From: Ptiloglossa arizonensis
Lineage: Eukaryota; Arthropoda; Insecta; Hymenoptera; Colletidae
DNA: 64,000 nt
Assembly: GCF_051014685.1 (NCBI RefSeq)
Contig: NW_027478458.1
Location: 1,178,001 to 1,242,000 of the forward strand
Direction: 5' to 3'
The notes beneath the pieces are model-generated. The model was not told the DNA's origin. It was given only the letters and a program-made list of their open reading frames with translations, and ran no database searches. Below are positions 11,673-24,897 of this stretch, in pieces. How positions within the stretch are numbered: the first letter of the stretch is position 1; every line of letters begins with the position of its first letter. The position numbers and the translations under genes were made by a program.

Positions 11673-13970
11673 TTGTGTATTTTTGCCCTAGGCCATAGTA
11701 GTTATTTGTTTCGTGTATCAGACTTGCGAAAATTTTGATGGTTTCTCAACCATTCCTTAACTTCAAACTCCGAAATCTCGCGAACGGATTGACGAGCTCG
11801 AGAAATTCCTGTTGCATCTGAAAGTAGAAACTCGCCCCATTAGAATGGTGTGTGCAATTTTCCCCTAGGCCATTCCAGTTATTGGTTTCGAGTATCAGTT
11901 TTGCGAAAATTTTGATGGTTTCTCAACCGTTCCTTAATTTCAAAATCCCATATCTCGCGAACGATTGACGAGCTCGAGAAATTCCTTTTGCATCTGAAAG
12001 TATAAACTCGCCCGATTACAAAGGTATGTGTATTTTTCCCCTAGGCCTTTGTACTTATTGGTTTCGAGTATCAGACTTGCGAAAATTTTGATGGTTTCTC
12101 AAGCATTCCTTAACTTCAAACTCCCGTATCTCGGGAACGGATTGACGAACTCAAGAAATTCCTGTTGCATCCAAAAGCAGAAACTCGCCCGATTACAACG
12201 GTATTTGTATTTTTGCCCTAGGCCACAGTAGTTATTGGTTTCGAGTATCAGACTTGCGAAAATTTTGATCGTTTCTCAACCATTCCTTAACTTCAAACTC
12301 CGATACCTCGCGAACGGATTGGCGAACTCGAGAAATTCCTGCTGCACTTGAAAGTAGAAACTGCCCCTATTACAATGGTGTGTGTACTTTTCCCCTAGGC
12401 CGTTCCAGTTATTTGTTTCGAGTATCAGACTTGCGAAATTTTTGTTGTTTCTCAACCATTCCTTAATTTCAAACTCCCATATCTCGCGAACGAATTGACG
12501 AACTCGAGAAATTCCTGTTGCATCTGAAAGCAGAAACTCGCCCCATTACAATGGTGTGTGTACTTTTCCCCTAGGCCATCCCAGTTATTGGTTTCGAGTA
12601 TCAGTTTTGCAAAAATTTTGATGGTTTCTCAACCGTTCCTTAATTTCAAACTCCCATATCTCGCGATCGGATTGACCAGCACGAGAAATTCCTCTTGCAT
12701 CTGAAAGTATAAACTCGCCCGATTACAAAGGTATGTGTATTTTTCCCCTAGGGCTTTGTAGTTATTGGTTTCGAGTGTCAGACTTGCGAAAATTTCGATG
12801 GTTTCTCAAGCATTCCTTAACTTCAAACTCCCATATCTCGCGAACGGATTGACGAGCTCGAGAATTTCCTATTGCATCTGAAAGTAGAAACTTGCCCGAT
12901 TACAATGGTGTGTGTACTTTTCCCCTAGGCCGTTCCAGTTATTGGTTTCGAGTATCAGACTTGCGAAATTTTTGTGGTTTCTCAACCATTCCTTAATTTC
13001 AAGCTCCCATATCTCGCGAACGAATTGACGAACTCGAGAAATTCCTGTTGCATCTGAAAGCAGAAACTCGCCCCATTACAATGGTGTGTGTACTTTTCCC
13101 CTAGGCCATCCCAGTTATTGGTTTCGAGTATCAGTTTTGCAAAAATTTTGATGGTTTCTCAACCGTTCCTTAATTTCAAACTCCCATATCTCGCGAACGG
13201 ATTGACGAACTCGAGGATTTCCTGTTGCATCAGAAAGTAGAAACTCGTCCAATTACAATGGTGTGTGTACTTTTCTACTAGGCCATTCCAGTTATTGGTT
13301 TCGAGTATCACACTTGCGAAAATTTTGATGGTTTCTCAACCATTCCTTAACTTCAAACTCCCATATCTCGCGAACGGATTGACGAATTCGAGGAATTCCT
13401 GTTGCATCAGAAAGTAGAAACTCGCCCCATTACAATGGTGTGTGTACTTTTCCCCTAGGCCATTCCGGTTATTGGTTTCGAGTATCACACATAGGAAAAT
13501 TTTGATGGTTTCTCAACCATTCCTTAATTTCAAACTCCTATATCTCGCGAACGAATTGACGAACTCGAGAAATTCCTGTTGCATCTGATAGTAGAAACTA
13601 GCCCGATTACAACGGTGTGTGTACTTTTTCCCTAGGCCATTCCAGTTGTTGGTTTCGAGTATCAGACCAGCGAAAATTTTGATGGTTTCTCAACCATTCC
13701 TTAACTTCAAACTCCCATATCTCGCGAACGGATTGACGAACTCGAGAAACTCCTGTTGCATCTGAAAGCAGAAACTCGCCCGATTACAATGGTTTGTGCA
13801 TTTTTGACCTAGGCCATAGTAGTTATTGGTTTCGGGTATCAGACTTGCGAAAATTTTGATGGTTTCTCAATCATTCCATAACTTCAAACACACACTTCTC
13901 GCGAACGGATTGACGAACTCGAGAAATTCCTGTTGCATCTGAAAGTAGAAACTCGCCCGATTACAATGGT
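11673..13970. repeat. 13-monomer block, second copy
   Basis: Tandem copy of the preceding block with very few differences: caatggtgtgtgtac here against caatggagtgtgtac near 10.25 kb, and atcacacataggaaa here against aacacacttaggaaa near 11.19 kb. Such rare private variants shared in order identify a recent tandem duplication rather than independent amplification of single monomers. Confidence 0.92.
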
Positions 13971-16900
13971 ATGTGTACTTTTCCCCTAGGCCATTCCAGT
14001 TATTGGTGTCGAGTATCAGACTTGCGATAATTTTGATGGTTTCTCAACCATTCCTTAACTTCAAACTCCCATATCTCGCGAACGGATTGACGAACTCGAG
14101 AAATTCCTGTTGCACCTGAAAGTAGAAACTAGCCCGATTACAACGGTGTGTGTACTTTTTTCCTAGGCCACTCCAGTTGTTGGTTTCGAGTATCAGACCA
14201 GCGAAAATTTTGATGGTTTCTCAACCATTCCTTAACTTCAAACTCCCATATCTCGCGAACGGATTGACGAACTCGAGAAACTCCTGCTGCATCTGAAAGC
14301 AGAAACTCGCCCGATTACAACGGTATGTGCATTTTTGACCTAGGCCATAGTAGTTATTGGTTTCGAGTATCAGACTTGCGAAAATTTTGATGGTTTCTCA
14401 ACCATTCCTTAACTTCAAACTCCCATATCTCGCGAACGGATTGACGAACTCGAGAAATTCCTGTTGCATGTGGAAGTAGAAACTCGCCCGATTACAATGG
14501 TGTGTGTACTTTTCCCCTAGGCCATTCCAGTTATTGGTTTCGAGTATCAGACCCGTGAAAATTTTTATGGTTTCTCAACCATTCCTTAACTTCAAACTCC
14601 CATATCTCACGAACGGATTGACGAACTCGAGAAATTCCTGTTGCATGTGGAAGTAGAAACTCGCCCGATTACAAAGGTATGTGTATTTTTCCCCTAGGCC
14701 TTTGTAGTTATAGGTTTCGAGTATCACACTTGCGAAAATTTTGATGGTTTCTCAACCATTCCTTAACTTCAAACTCCCATATCTCGCGAACGGATTGACG
14801 AACTTGAGAATTTCCTATTGCATCTGAAAGTAGAAACCCGCCAGATTACAATGTTGTGTGTACTTTTCCCCTTAGCCATTCCAGTTATTCGTTTCTAGCA
14901 TCAGAATTGCGAAAATTTTGATGGTTTCTCAACAATTCCTTAAATTCAAACTCCCATATCCCGCGAACGGATTGACGAACTCGAGAAATTCCTATTGTAT
15001 CTGAAAGTAGAAACCCACCCGATTACAATGGTGTGTGTACTTTTCCCCTAGGCCGTTCCAGTTATTGGTTTCGAGTATTAGACCAGCGAAAATTTTGATG
15101 GTTTCTCAACCATTCCTTAACTTCAGACTCCCATTTCTCGCGGACGGATTGACGAACTCGAGAAATTCCTATTGCATGTGGAAGTAGAAACTCGCCCGAT
15201 TACAATGGTGTGTGTACTTTTCCCCTAGGCCATTCCAGTTATTGGCTTCGAGTATCAGACTTGCGAAAATTTTGATTCTCACACCATTCCTTAACTTCAA
15301 ACTTCCATATCTCGCGAACGGATTGACGAACTCGAGAATTTCCTATTGCACCTGAAAGCAGAAACTCGCCCGATCACAACGGTATGTGTATTTTTGCCCT
15401 AGGCCATAATAGTTATCGGATTCGAGGATCAGACGTGCGAAAATTTTGATGATTTCTTAGCCATTCCTTAACTTCAAACTCCCATATTTCGCGAACGCAT
15501 TGACGAACTCTAGAAATTCCTATTGTATCTGAAAGTAGAAACCCGCCCGATTACAATGGTGTGTGTACTTTTCCCCTAGGCCATTCCAGTTATTGGTTTC
15601 GAGTATTAGACCAGCGAAAATTTTGATGGTTTCTCAACCATTCCTTAACTTCAAACTCCCATATCTCGCGAACGGATTGACGAACTCGAGAAATTCCTGT
15701 TGCATGTGGAAGTAGAAACTCGCCCGATTACAATGGTGTGTGTACTTTTCCCCTAGGCCATTCCAGTTATTGGTTTCGAGTATCAGACTTGCGGAAATTT
15801 TGATGGTTTCTCAACCATTCCTTATTTTCACACTTCCATTTCTCGCGAACGGATTGACGAACACGAGAATTTCCTATTGCATCTGAAAGCAGAAACACGC
15901 CCGATTACAACGGTGTGTGTACTTTTCCTGTAGGCCATTCCAGTTGTTGGTTTCGAGTATCAGACCAGCGAAAATTTTGATGGTTTCTCAAGCATTCCTT
16001 AACTTCAAACATCCATATCTCGCGAACGGATTGACGAACTCGAGAATTTCCTATTGCATCTAAAAGCAGAAACTCGCCCGATTACAACGGTGTGTGTACT
16101 TTTCCCCTAGACCATTCCAGTTCTTGGTTTGGAGTATCAGACCAGTGAAAATTTTTATGGTTTCTCAACCAATCCTTAACTTCAAACTCCCATATCTCAC
16201 GAACGGATTGACGAACTCGAGAAATTCCTGTTGCATGTGGAAGTAGAAACTCGCCCGATTACAAAGGTATGTGTATTTTTCCCCTAGGCCTTTGTAGTTA
16301 TTGGTTTCGAGTATCACACTTGCGAAAATTTTGATGGTTTCTCAACCATTCCTTAACTTCAAACTCCCATATCTCGCGAACGGATTGACGAACTTGAGAA
16401 TTTCCTATTGCATCTGAAAGTAGAAACCCGCCAGATTACAACGTTGTGTGTACTTTTCCCCTTGGCCATTCCAGTTATTCGTTTCTAGCATCAAAATTGC
16501 GAAAATTTTGATGGTTTCTCAACCATTCCTTAACTTCAGACTCCCATATCTCGCGATCGGATTGACGAACTCGAGAAATTCCTGTTGCATGTGAAAGTAG
16601 AAAGTCGCCCGATTTCAACGGCATGGGTATTTTTCCCCTAGACATTTGTAGTTATTGGTTTCGAGTAACAGACTTGCGAAAATTTTGATGGTTTCTCAAC
16701 CATTCCTTAACTTCAAACTCCCATATCTCGCGAACGGATTGACGAACTCGAGAATTTCCTATTGCATCTGAAAGCAGAAACTCGCCCGATTACAACGGTA
16801 TGTGTATTTTTACCCTAGGCCATAGTATTTATTGATTTCGAGTATCAGACTTGCGAAAATTGTGATGGTTTCTCAACCATTCCTTAACATCGAACTCCCA

Positions 16901-17280
16901 TATCTCGCGAACGGATTGACGAACTCGAGAAATTCCTGTTGCATCTGAAAGTAGAAACTCGCCCGATTACAAAGATATGTGTGTTTTCCCCCTAGGGATT
17001 TGTAGTTATTGGTTTCGAGTATCAGACTTGCGAAAATTTTGATGGTTTCTCAACCATTCCTTAACTTCAAACTCCCATATCTCGCGAACGGATTGACGAA
17101 CTCGAGAAATTCCTGTTGCATCTGAATGTAGAAACTCGCCCGATTACAATGGTATGTGTAGTTTTCCCCTAGGCCATTCCAGTTGTTGGTTTCGAGTATC
17201 AGACCAGCGAAAATTTTGATGGTTTCTCAACCATCCCTTAATTTCAAACTCCCATATCTCGCGAACGGATTGACGAACGC
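13971..17280. repeat. Mosaic satellite region between the 13-mer and 4-mer blocks
   Basis: About 19 monomers without a single period. It holds two copies of the variant gtttctagca (14891 and 16481), a monomer with a 3-base loss in tttgattctcacacc near 15.28 kb, and the first gtggaagtag, gaccagcg and gaacgctagaaattcc variants that become common downstream. It looks like a source or remnant zone for the later blocks. No other element is seen. Confidence 0.75.
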
Positions 17281-19335
17281 TAGAAATTCCTATTGCATCT
17301 GAAAGTAGAAACTCGCCCGATTACAAAGATATGTGTGTTTTCCGACTAGGCCTTTGTAGTTATTGGTTTCGTGTATCAGACTTGCGAAAATTTTGATGGT
17401 TTCTCAACCATTCCTTACCTTCAAACTCCCATATCAAGCGAACGGGTTGACGAACTCGAGAAATTCCTGTTGCATCTGAATGTAGAAACTCGCCCGATTA
17501 CAATGGTATGTGTACTTTTCCCCTAGGGCATTCCAGTTATTGGGTTCGAGTATCAGAGCAGCGAAAATTTTGATGGTTTCTCAACCATTCCTTAACTTCA
17601 AACTCCCATATCCCGCGAACGGATTGACGAACTCGAGAATTTCCTATTGCATCTGAAAGCAGAAACTCGCCCGATTACAACGGTATGTGTATTTTTCCCC
17701 TAGGCCATAGTATTTATTGGTTTCGAGTATCAGACTTGCCAAAATTTTGATGGTTTCTCAACCATTCCTTAACTTCAAACTCCCATATCTCGCGATCGGA
17801 TTGACGAACTCGAGAAATTCCTGTTGCATGTGAAAGTAGAAAGTCGCCCGATTTCAACGGCATGGGTATTTTTCCCCTAGGCATTTGTAGTTATTGGTTT
17901 CGAGTAACAGACTTGCGAAAATTTTGATGGTTTCTCAACCATCTCTTAACTTCAAACTCCCATATCTCGCGAACGGATTGACGAACGCTAGAAATTCCTA
18001 TTGCATCTGAAAGTAGAAACTCGCCCGATTACAAAGATATGTGTGTTTTCCCCCTAGGCATTTGTAGTTATTGGTTTCGAGTATCAGACTTGCGAAAATT
18101 TTGATGGTTTCTCGACCATTCCTTAACTTCAAACTCCCATATCTCGCGAACGGATTGACGAACTCGAGAAATTCCTGTTGCATCTGAATGTAGAAACTCG
18201 CCCGATTACAATGGTATGTGTACTTTTCCCCTAGGGCATTCCAGTTATTGGGTTCGAGTATCAGAGCAGCGAAAATTTTGATGGTTTCTCAACCATTCCT
18301 TAACTTCAAACTCCCATATCCCGCGAACGGATTGACGAACTCGAGAATTTCCTATTGCATCTGAAAGCAGAAACTCGCCCGATTACAACGGTATGTGTAT
18401 TTTTCCCCTAGGCCATAGTATTTATTGGTTTCGAGTATCAGACTTGCCAAAATTTTGATGGTTTCTCAACCATTCCTTAACTTCAAACTCCCATATCTCG
18501 CGATCGGATTGACGAACTCGAGAAATTCCTGTTGCATGTGAAAGTAGAAAGTCGCCCGATTTCAACGGCATGGGTATTTTTCCCCTAGGCATTTGTAGTT
18601 ATTGGTTTCGAGTAACAGACTTGCGAAAATTTTGATGGTTTCTCAACCATCTCTTAACTTCAAACTCCCATATCTCGCGAACGGATTGACGAACGCTAGA
18701 AATTCCTATTGCATCTGAAAGTAGAAACTCGCCCGATTACAAAGATATGTGTGTTTTCCCCCTAGGCATTTGTAGTTATTGGTTTCGAGTATCAGACTTG
18801 CGAAAATTTTGATGGTTTCTCGACCATTCCTTAACTTCAAACTCCCATATCTCGCGAACGGATTGACGAACTCGAGAAATTCCTGTTGCATCTGAATGTA
18901 GAAACTCGCCCGATTACAATGGTATGTGTACTTTTCCCCTAGGGCATTCCAGTTATTGGGTTCGAGTATCAGAGCAGCGAAAATTTTGATGGTTTCTCAA
19001 CCATTCCTTAACTTCAAACTCCCATATCCCGCGAACGGATTGACGAACTCGAGAATTTCCTATTGCATCTGAAAGCAGAAACTCGCCCGATTACAACGGT
19101 ATGTGTATTTTTCCCCTAGGCCATAGTATTTATAGGTTTCGAGTATCAGACTTGCCAAAATTTTGATGGTTTCTCAACCATTCCTTAACTTCAAACTCCC
19201 ATATCTCGCGATCGGATTGACGAACTCGAGAAATTCCTGTTGCATGTGAAAGTAGAAAGTCGCCCGATTTCAACGGCATGGGTATTTTTCCCCTAGGCAT
19301 TTGTAGTTATTGGTTTCGAGTAACAGACTTGCGAA
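17281..19335. repeat. 4-monomer higher-order repeat, about 2.9 copies (period 708 bp)
   Basis: The word tagaaattcctattg recurs at 17281, 17989 and 18697, exactly 708 bp (4 x 177) apart. In order the four monomers carry gatatgtgtgttttcc; gggcattccag with gggttcgag and gagcagcg; ccatagtatttattgg with cttgccaaaa; and catgggtatttttcc with gtaacagac. The first copy differs from the other two (ccgactaggc, atcaagcgaacggg). The last two are nearly identical, and the third ends near gcgaaaatcttgatgg. Confidence 0.93.
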
Positions 19336-20680
19336 AATCTTGATGGTTTCTCAACCATTCCTTAACTTCAAACTCCCATATCTCGCGAACGGATTGACGA
19401 ACTCGAGAAACTCCTGCTGCATCTGAAAGCAGAAACTCGCCCGATTACAACGGTATGTGCATTTTTGACCTAGGCCATAGTAGTTATTGGTTTCGAGTAT
19501 CAGACTTGGGAAAATTTTGATGGTTTCTCAACCATTCCTTAACTTCAAACTCCCATATCTCGCGAACGGATTGACGAACTCGAGAAATTCCTGTTGCATG
19601 TGGAAGTAGAAACTCGCCCGATTACAATGGTGTGTGTACTTTTCCCCTAGGCCATTCCAGTTATTGGTTTCGAGTATCAGACCCGTGAAAATTTTTATGG
19701 TTTCTCAACCATTCCTTAACTTCAAACTCCCATATCTCACGAACGGATTGACGAACTCGAGAAATTCCTGTTGCATGTGGAAGTAGAAACTCGCCCGATT
19801 ACAAAGGTATGTGTATTTTTCCCCTAGGCCTTTGTAGTTATTGGTTTCGAGTATCACACTTGCGAAAATTTTGATGGTTTCTCAACCATTCCTTAACTTC
19901 AAACTCCCATATCTCGCGAACGGATTGACGAACTTGAGAATTTCCTATTGCATCTGAAAGTAGAAACCCGCCAGATTACAATGTCGTGTGTACTTTTCCC
20001 CTTGGCCATTCCAGTTATTCGTTTCTAGCATCAGAATTGCGAAAATTTTGATGGTTTCTCAATCATTCCTTAACTTCAGACTCCCATTTCTCGCGAACGG
20101 ATTGACGAACTCGAGAAATTCCTGTTGCATGTGGAAGTAGAAACTCGCCCGATTACAATGCTGTGTGTACTTTTCCCCTAGGCCATTCCAGATATTGGTT
20201 TCGAGTATCAGACCAGCGAAAATTTTGATGGTTTCTCAACCATCCCTTAATTTCAAACTCCCATATCTCGCGAACGGATTGACGAACGCTAGAAATTCCT
20301 ATTGCATCTGAAAGTAGAAAATCGCCCGATTACAAAGATATGTGTGTTTTCCGACTAGGCCTTTGTAGTTATTGGTTTCGAGTATCAGACTTGCGAAAAT
20401 TTTGATGGTTTCTCAACCATTCCTTACCTTCAAACTCCCATATCAAGCGAACGGATTGACGAACTCGAGAAATTCCTGTTGCATCTGAAAGTAGAAACTC
20501 GCCCGATTACAATGGTATGTGTACTTTTCCCCTAGGCCATTCCAGTTATTGGTTTCGAGTATCAGACTTGCGGAAATTTTGATGGTTTCTCAACCATTCC
20601 TTATTTTCACACTTCCATTTCTCGCGAACGGATTGACGAACACGAGAATTTCCTATTGCATCTGAAAGCAGAAACTCGCC
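17640..20680. repeat. 3-kb segment, first copy of a duplication at 5,310 bp
   Basis: The segment holds most of the 4-mer tract plus about seven further monomers. It reappears at a constant offset of 5,310 bp (30 x 177): ccatagtatttattgg near 17707 and 23017, tagaaattcctattg at 17989 and 23299, gcgaaaatct at 19331 and 24641, gtttctagca at 20021 and 25331. Identity is very high, with rare differences such as tataggtttcg near 19.13 kb. It overlaps the 4-mer and 2,301-bp entries because the duplications are nested. Confidence 0.9.
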
Positions 20681-22596
20681 CGATTACAACGGTATGTGTA
20701 TTTTTCCCCTAGGCCATAGTATTTATTGGTTTCGAGTATCAGACTTGCCAAAATTTTGATGGTTTCTCAACCATTCCTTAACTTCAAACTCCCATATCTC
20801 GCGATCGGATTGACGAACTCGAGAAATTCCTGTTGCATGTGAAAGTAGAAAGTCGCCCGATTTCAACGGCATGGGTATTTTTCCCCTAGGCATTTGTAGT
20901 TATTGGTTTCGAGTAACAGACTTGCGAAAATTTTGGTGGTTTCTCAACCATCTCTTAACTTCAAACTCCCATATCTCGCGAACGGATTGACGAACGCTAG
21001 AAATTCCTATTGCATCTGAAAGTAGAAACTCGCCCGATTACAAAGATATGTGTGTTTTCCCCCTAGGCATTTGTAGTTATTGGTTTCGAGTATCAGACTT
21101 GCGAAAATTTTGATGGTTTCTCGACCATTCCTTAACTTCAAACTCCCATATCTCGCGAACGGATTGACGAACTCGAGAAATTCCTGTTGCATCTGAATGT
21201 AGAAACTCGCCCGATTACAATGGTATGTGTACTTTTCCCCTAGGGCATTCCAGTTATTGGGTTCGAGTATCAGAGCAGCGAAAATTTTGATGGTTTCTCA
21301 ACCATTCCTTAACTTCAAACTCCCATATCCCGCGAACGGATTGACGAACTCGAGAATTTCCTATTGCATCTGAAAGCAGAAACTCGCCCGATTACAACGG
21401 TATGTGTATTTTTCCCCTAGGCCATAGTATTTATTGGTTTCGAGTATCAGACTTGCCAAAATTTTGATGGTTTCTCAACCATTCCTTAACTTCAAACTCC
21501 CATATCTCGCGATCGGATTGACGAACTCGAGAAATTCCTGTTGCATGTGAAAGTAGAAAGTCGCCCGATTTCAACGGCATGGGTATTTTTCCCCTAGGCA
21601 TTTGTAGTTATTGGTTTCGAGTAACAGACTTGCGAAAATTTTGATGGTTTCTCAACCATCTCTTAACTTCAAACTCCCATATCTCGCGAACGGATTGACG
21701 AACGCTAGAAATTCCTATTGCATCTGAAAGTAGAAACTCGCCCGATTACAAAGATATGTGTGTTTTCCCCCTAGGCATTTGTAGTTATTGGTTTCGAGTA
21801 TCAGACTTGCGAAAATTTTGATGGTTTCTCGACCATTCCTTAACTTCAAACTCCCATATCTCGCGAACGGATTGACGAACTCGAGAAATTCCTGTTGCAT
21901 CTGAATGTAGAAACTCGCCCGATTACAATGGTATGTGTACTTTTCCCCTAGGGCATTCCAGTTATTGGGTTCGAGTATCAGAGCAGCGAAAATTTTGATG
22001 GTTTCTCAACCATTCCTTAACTTCAAACTCCCATATCCCGCGAACGGATTGACGAACTCGAGAATTTCCTATTGCATCTGAAAGCAGAAACTCGCCCGAT
22101 TACAACGGTATGTGTATTTTTCCCCTAGGCCATAGTATTTATTGGTTTCGAGTATCAGACTTGCCAAAATTTTGATGGTTTCTCAACCATTCCTTAACTT
22201 CAAACTCCCATATCTCGCGATCGGATTGACGAACTCGAGAAATTCCTGTTGCATGTGAAAGTAGAAAGTCGCCCGATTTCAACGGCATGGGTATTTTTCC
22301 CCTAGGCATTTGTAGTTATTGGTTTCGAGTAACAGACTTGCGAAAATCTTGATGGTTTCTCAACCATTCCTTAACTTCAAACTCCCATATCTCGCGAACG
22401 GATTGACGAACTCGAGAAACTCCTGCTGCATCTGAAAGCAGAAACTCGCCCGATTACAACGGTATGTGCATTTTTGACCTAGGCCATAGTAGTTATTGGT
22501 TTCGAGTATCAGACTTGGGAAAATTTTGATGGTTTCTCAACCATTCCTTAACTTCAAACTCCCATATCTCGCGAACGGATTGACGAACTCGAGAAA
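20296..22596. repeat. 13-monomer unit, first copy of a near-perfect tandem duplication (2,301 bp)
   Basis: This unit is followed directly by a second copy at an offset of exactly 2,301 bp (13 x 177): atcgcccgat at 20321 and 22622, tagaaattcctattg at 20998 and 23299, gcgaaaatct at 22340 and 24641. In the parts I compared line by line (about 20.34-20.70 kb against 22.64-23.00 kb) I saw no difference. Even the rare ttttggtggtttctc variant near 20.93 kb is shared. It contains 4-mer copies starting at 20290, 20998 and 21706. Confidence 0.93.
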
Positions 22597-24897
22597 TTCC
22601 TATTGCATCTGAAAGTAGAAAATCGCCCGATTACAAAGATATGTGTGTTTTCCGACTAGGCCTTTGTAGTTATTGGTTTCGAGTATCAGACTTGCGAAAA
22701 TTTTGATGGTTTCTCAACCATTCCTTACCTTCAAACTCCCATATCAAGCGAACGGATTGACGAACTCGAGAAATTCCTGTTGCATCTGAAAGTAGAAACT
22801 CGCCCGATTACAATGGTATGTGTACTTTTCCCCTAGGCCATTCCAGTTATTGGTTTCGAGTATCAGACTTGCGGAAATTTTGATGGTTTCTCAACCATTC
22901 CTTATTTTCACACTTCCATTTCTCGCGAACGGATTGACGAACACGAGAATTTCCTATTGCATCTGAAAGCAGAAACTCGCCCGATTACAACGGTATGTGT
23001 ATTTTTCCCCTAGGCCATAGTATTTATTGGTTTCGAGTATCAGACTTGCCAAAATTTTGATGGTTTCTCAACCATTCCTTAACTTCAAACTCCCATATCT
23101 CGCGATCGGATTGACGAACTCGAGAAATTCCTGTTGCATGTGAAAGTAGAAAGTCGCCCGATTTCAACGGCATGGGTATTTTTCCCCTAGGCATTTGTAG
23201 TTATTGGTTTCGAGTAACAGACTTGCGAAAATTTTGGTGGTTTCTCAACCATCTCTTAACTTCAAACTCCCATATCTCGCGAACGGATTGACGAACGCTA
23301 GAAATTCCTATTGCATCTGAAAGTAGAAACTCGCCCGATTACAAAGATATGTGTGTTTTCCCCCTAGGCATTTGTAGTTATTGGTTTCGAGTATCAGACT
23401 TGCGAAAATTTTGATGGTTTCTCGACCATTCCTTAACTTCAAACTCCCATATCTCGCGAACGGATTGACGAACTCGAGAAATTCCTGTTGCATCTGAATG
23501 TAGAAACTCGCCCGATTACAATGGTATGTGTACTTTTCCCCTAGGGCATTCCAGTTATTGGGTTCGAGTATCAGAGCAGCGAAAATTTTGATGGTTTCTC
23601 AACCATTCCTTAACTTCAAACTCCCATATCCCGCGAACGGATTGACGAACTCGAGAATTTCCTATTGCATCTGAAAGCAGAAACTCGCCCGATTACAACG
23701 GTATGTGTATTTTTCCCCTAGGCCATAGTATTTATTGGTTTCGAGTATCAGACTTGCCAAAATTTTGATGGTTTCTCAACCATTCCTTAACTTCAAACTC
23801 CCATATCTCGCGATCGGATTGACGAACTCGAGAAATTCCTGTTGCATGTGAAAGTAGAAAGTCGCCCGATTTCAACGGCATGGGTATTTTTCCCCTAGGC
23901 ATTTGTAGTTATTGGTTTCGAGTAACAGACTTGCGAAAATTTTGATGGTTTCTCAACCATCTCTTAACTTCAAACTCCCATATCTCGCGAACGGATTGAC
24001 GAACGCTAGAAATTCCTATTGCATCTGAAAGTAGAAACTCGCCCGATTACAAAGATATGTGTGTTTTCCCCCTAGGCATTTGTAGTTATTGGTTTCGAGT
24101 ATCAGACTTGCGAAAATTTTGATGGTTTCTCGACCATTCCTTAACTTCAAACTCCCATATCTCGCGAACGGATTGACGAACTCGAGAAATTCCTGTTGCA
24201 TCTGAATGTAGAAACTCGCCCGATTACAATGGTATGTGTACTTTTCCCCTAGGGCATTCCAGTTATTGGGTTCGAGTATCAGAGCAGCGAAAATTTTGAT
24301 GGTTTCTCAACCATTCCTTAACTTCAAACTCCCATATCCCGCGAACGGATTGACGAACTCGAGAATTTCCTATTGCATCTGAAAGCAGAAACTCGCCCGA
24401 TTACAACGGTATGTGTATTTTTCCCCTAGGCCATAGTATTTATTGGTTTCGAGTATCAGACTTGCCAAAATTTTGATGGTTTCTCAACCATTCCTTAACT
24501 TCAAACTCCCATATCTCGCGATCGGATTGACGAACTCGAGAAATTCCTGTTGCATGTGAAAGTAGAAAGTCGCCCGATTTCAACGGCATGGGTATTTTTC
24601 CCCTAGGCATTTGTAGTTATTGGTTTCGAGTAACAGACTTGCGAAAATCTTGATGGTTTCTCAACCATTCCTTAACTTCAAACTCCCATATCTCGCGAAC
24701 GGATTGACGAACTCGAGAAACTCCTGCTGCATCTGAAAGCAGAAACTCGCCCGATTACAACGGTATGTGCATTTTTGACCTAGGCCATAGTAGTTATTGG
24801 TTTCGAGTATCAGACTTGGGAAAATTTTGATGGTTTCTCAACCATTCCTTAACTTCAAACTCCCATATCTCGCGAACGGATTGACGAACTCGAGAAA
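22597..24897. repeat. 13-monomer unit, second copy of the near-perfect tandem duplication
   Basis: Exact-length copy of the preceding 2,301 bp. The junction lies where cgaactcgagaaattcct changes into the attgcatctgaaagtag context of the first copy's start, near 22.60 kb. It includes 4-mer copies starting at 23299 and 24007. Its right end continues into sequence matching the region after the first 4-mer tract (19.34 kb onward), which produces the 5,310-bp relationship. Confidence 0.93.

Noticed and set aside
17998..24201. Six identical 61-codon minus-strand frames (17998, 18706, 21007, 21715, 23308, 24016)
   Set aside because: The identity reflects copying of the 708-bp and 2,301-bp repeat units, not conservation of a protein. 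They were used only as position markers for the duplications.
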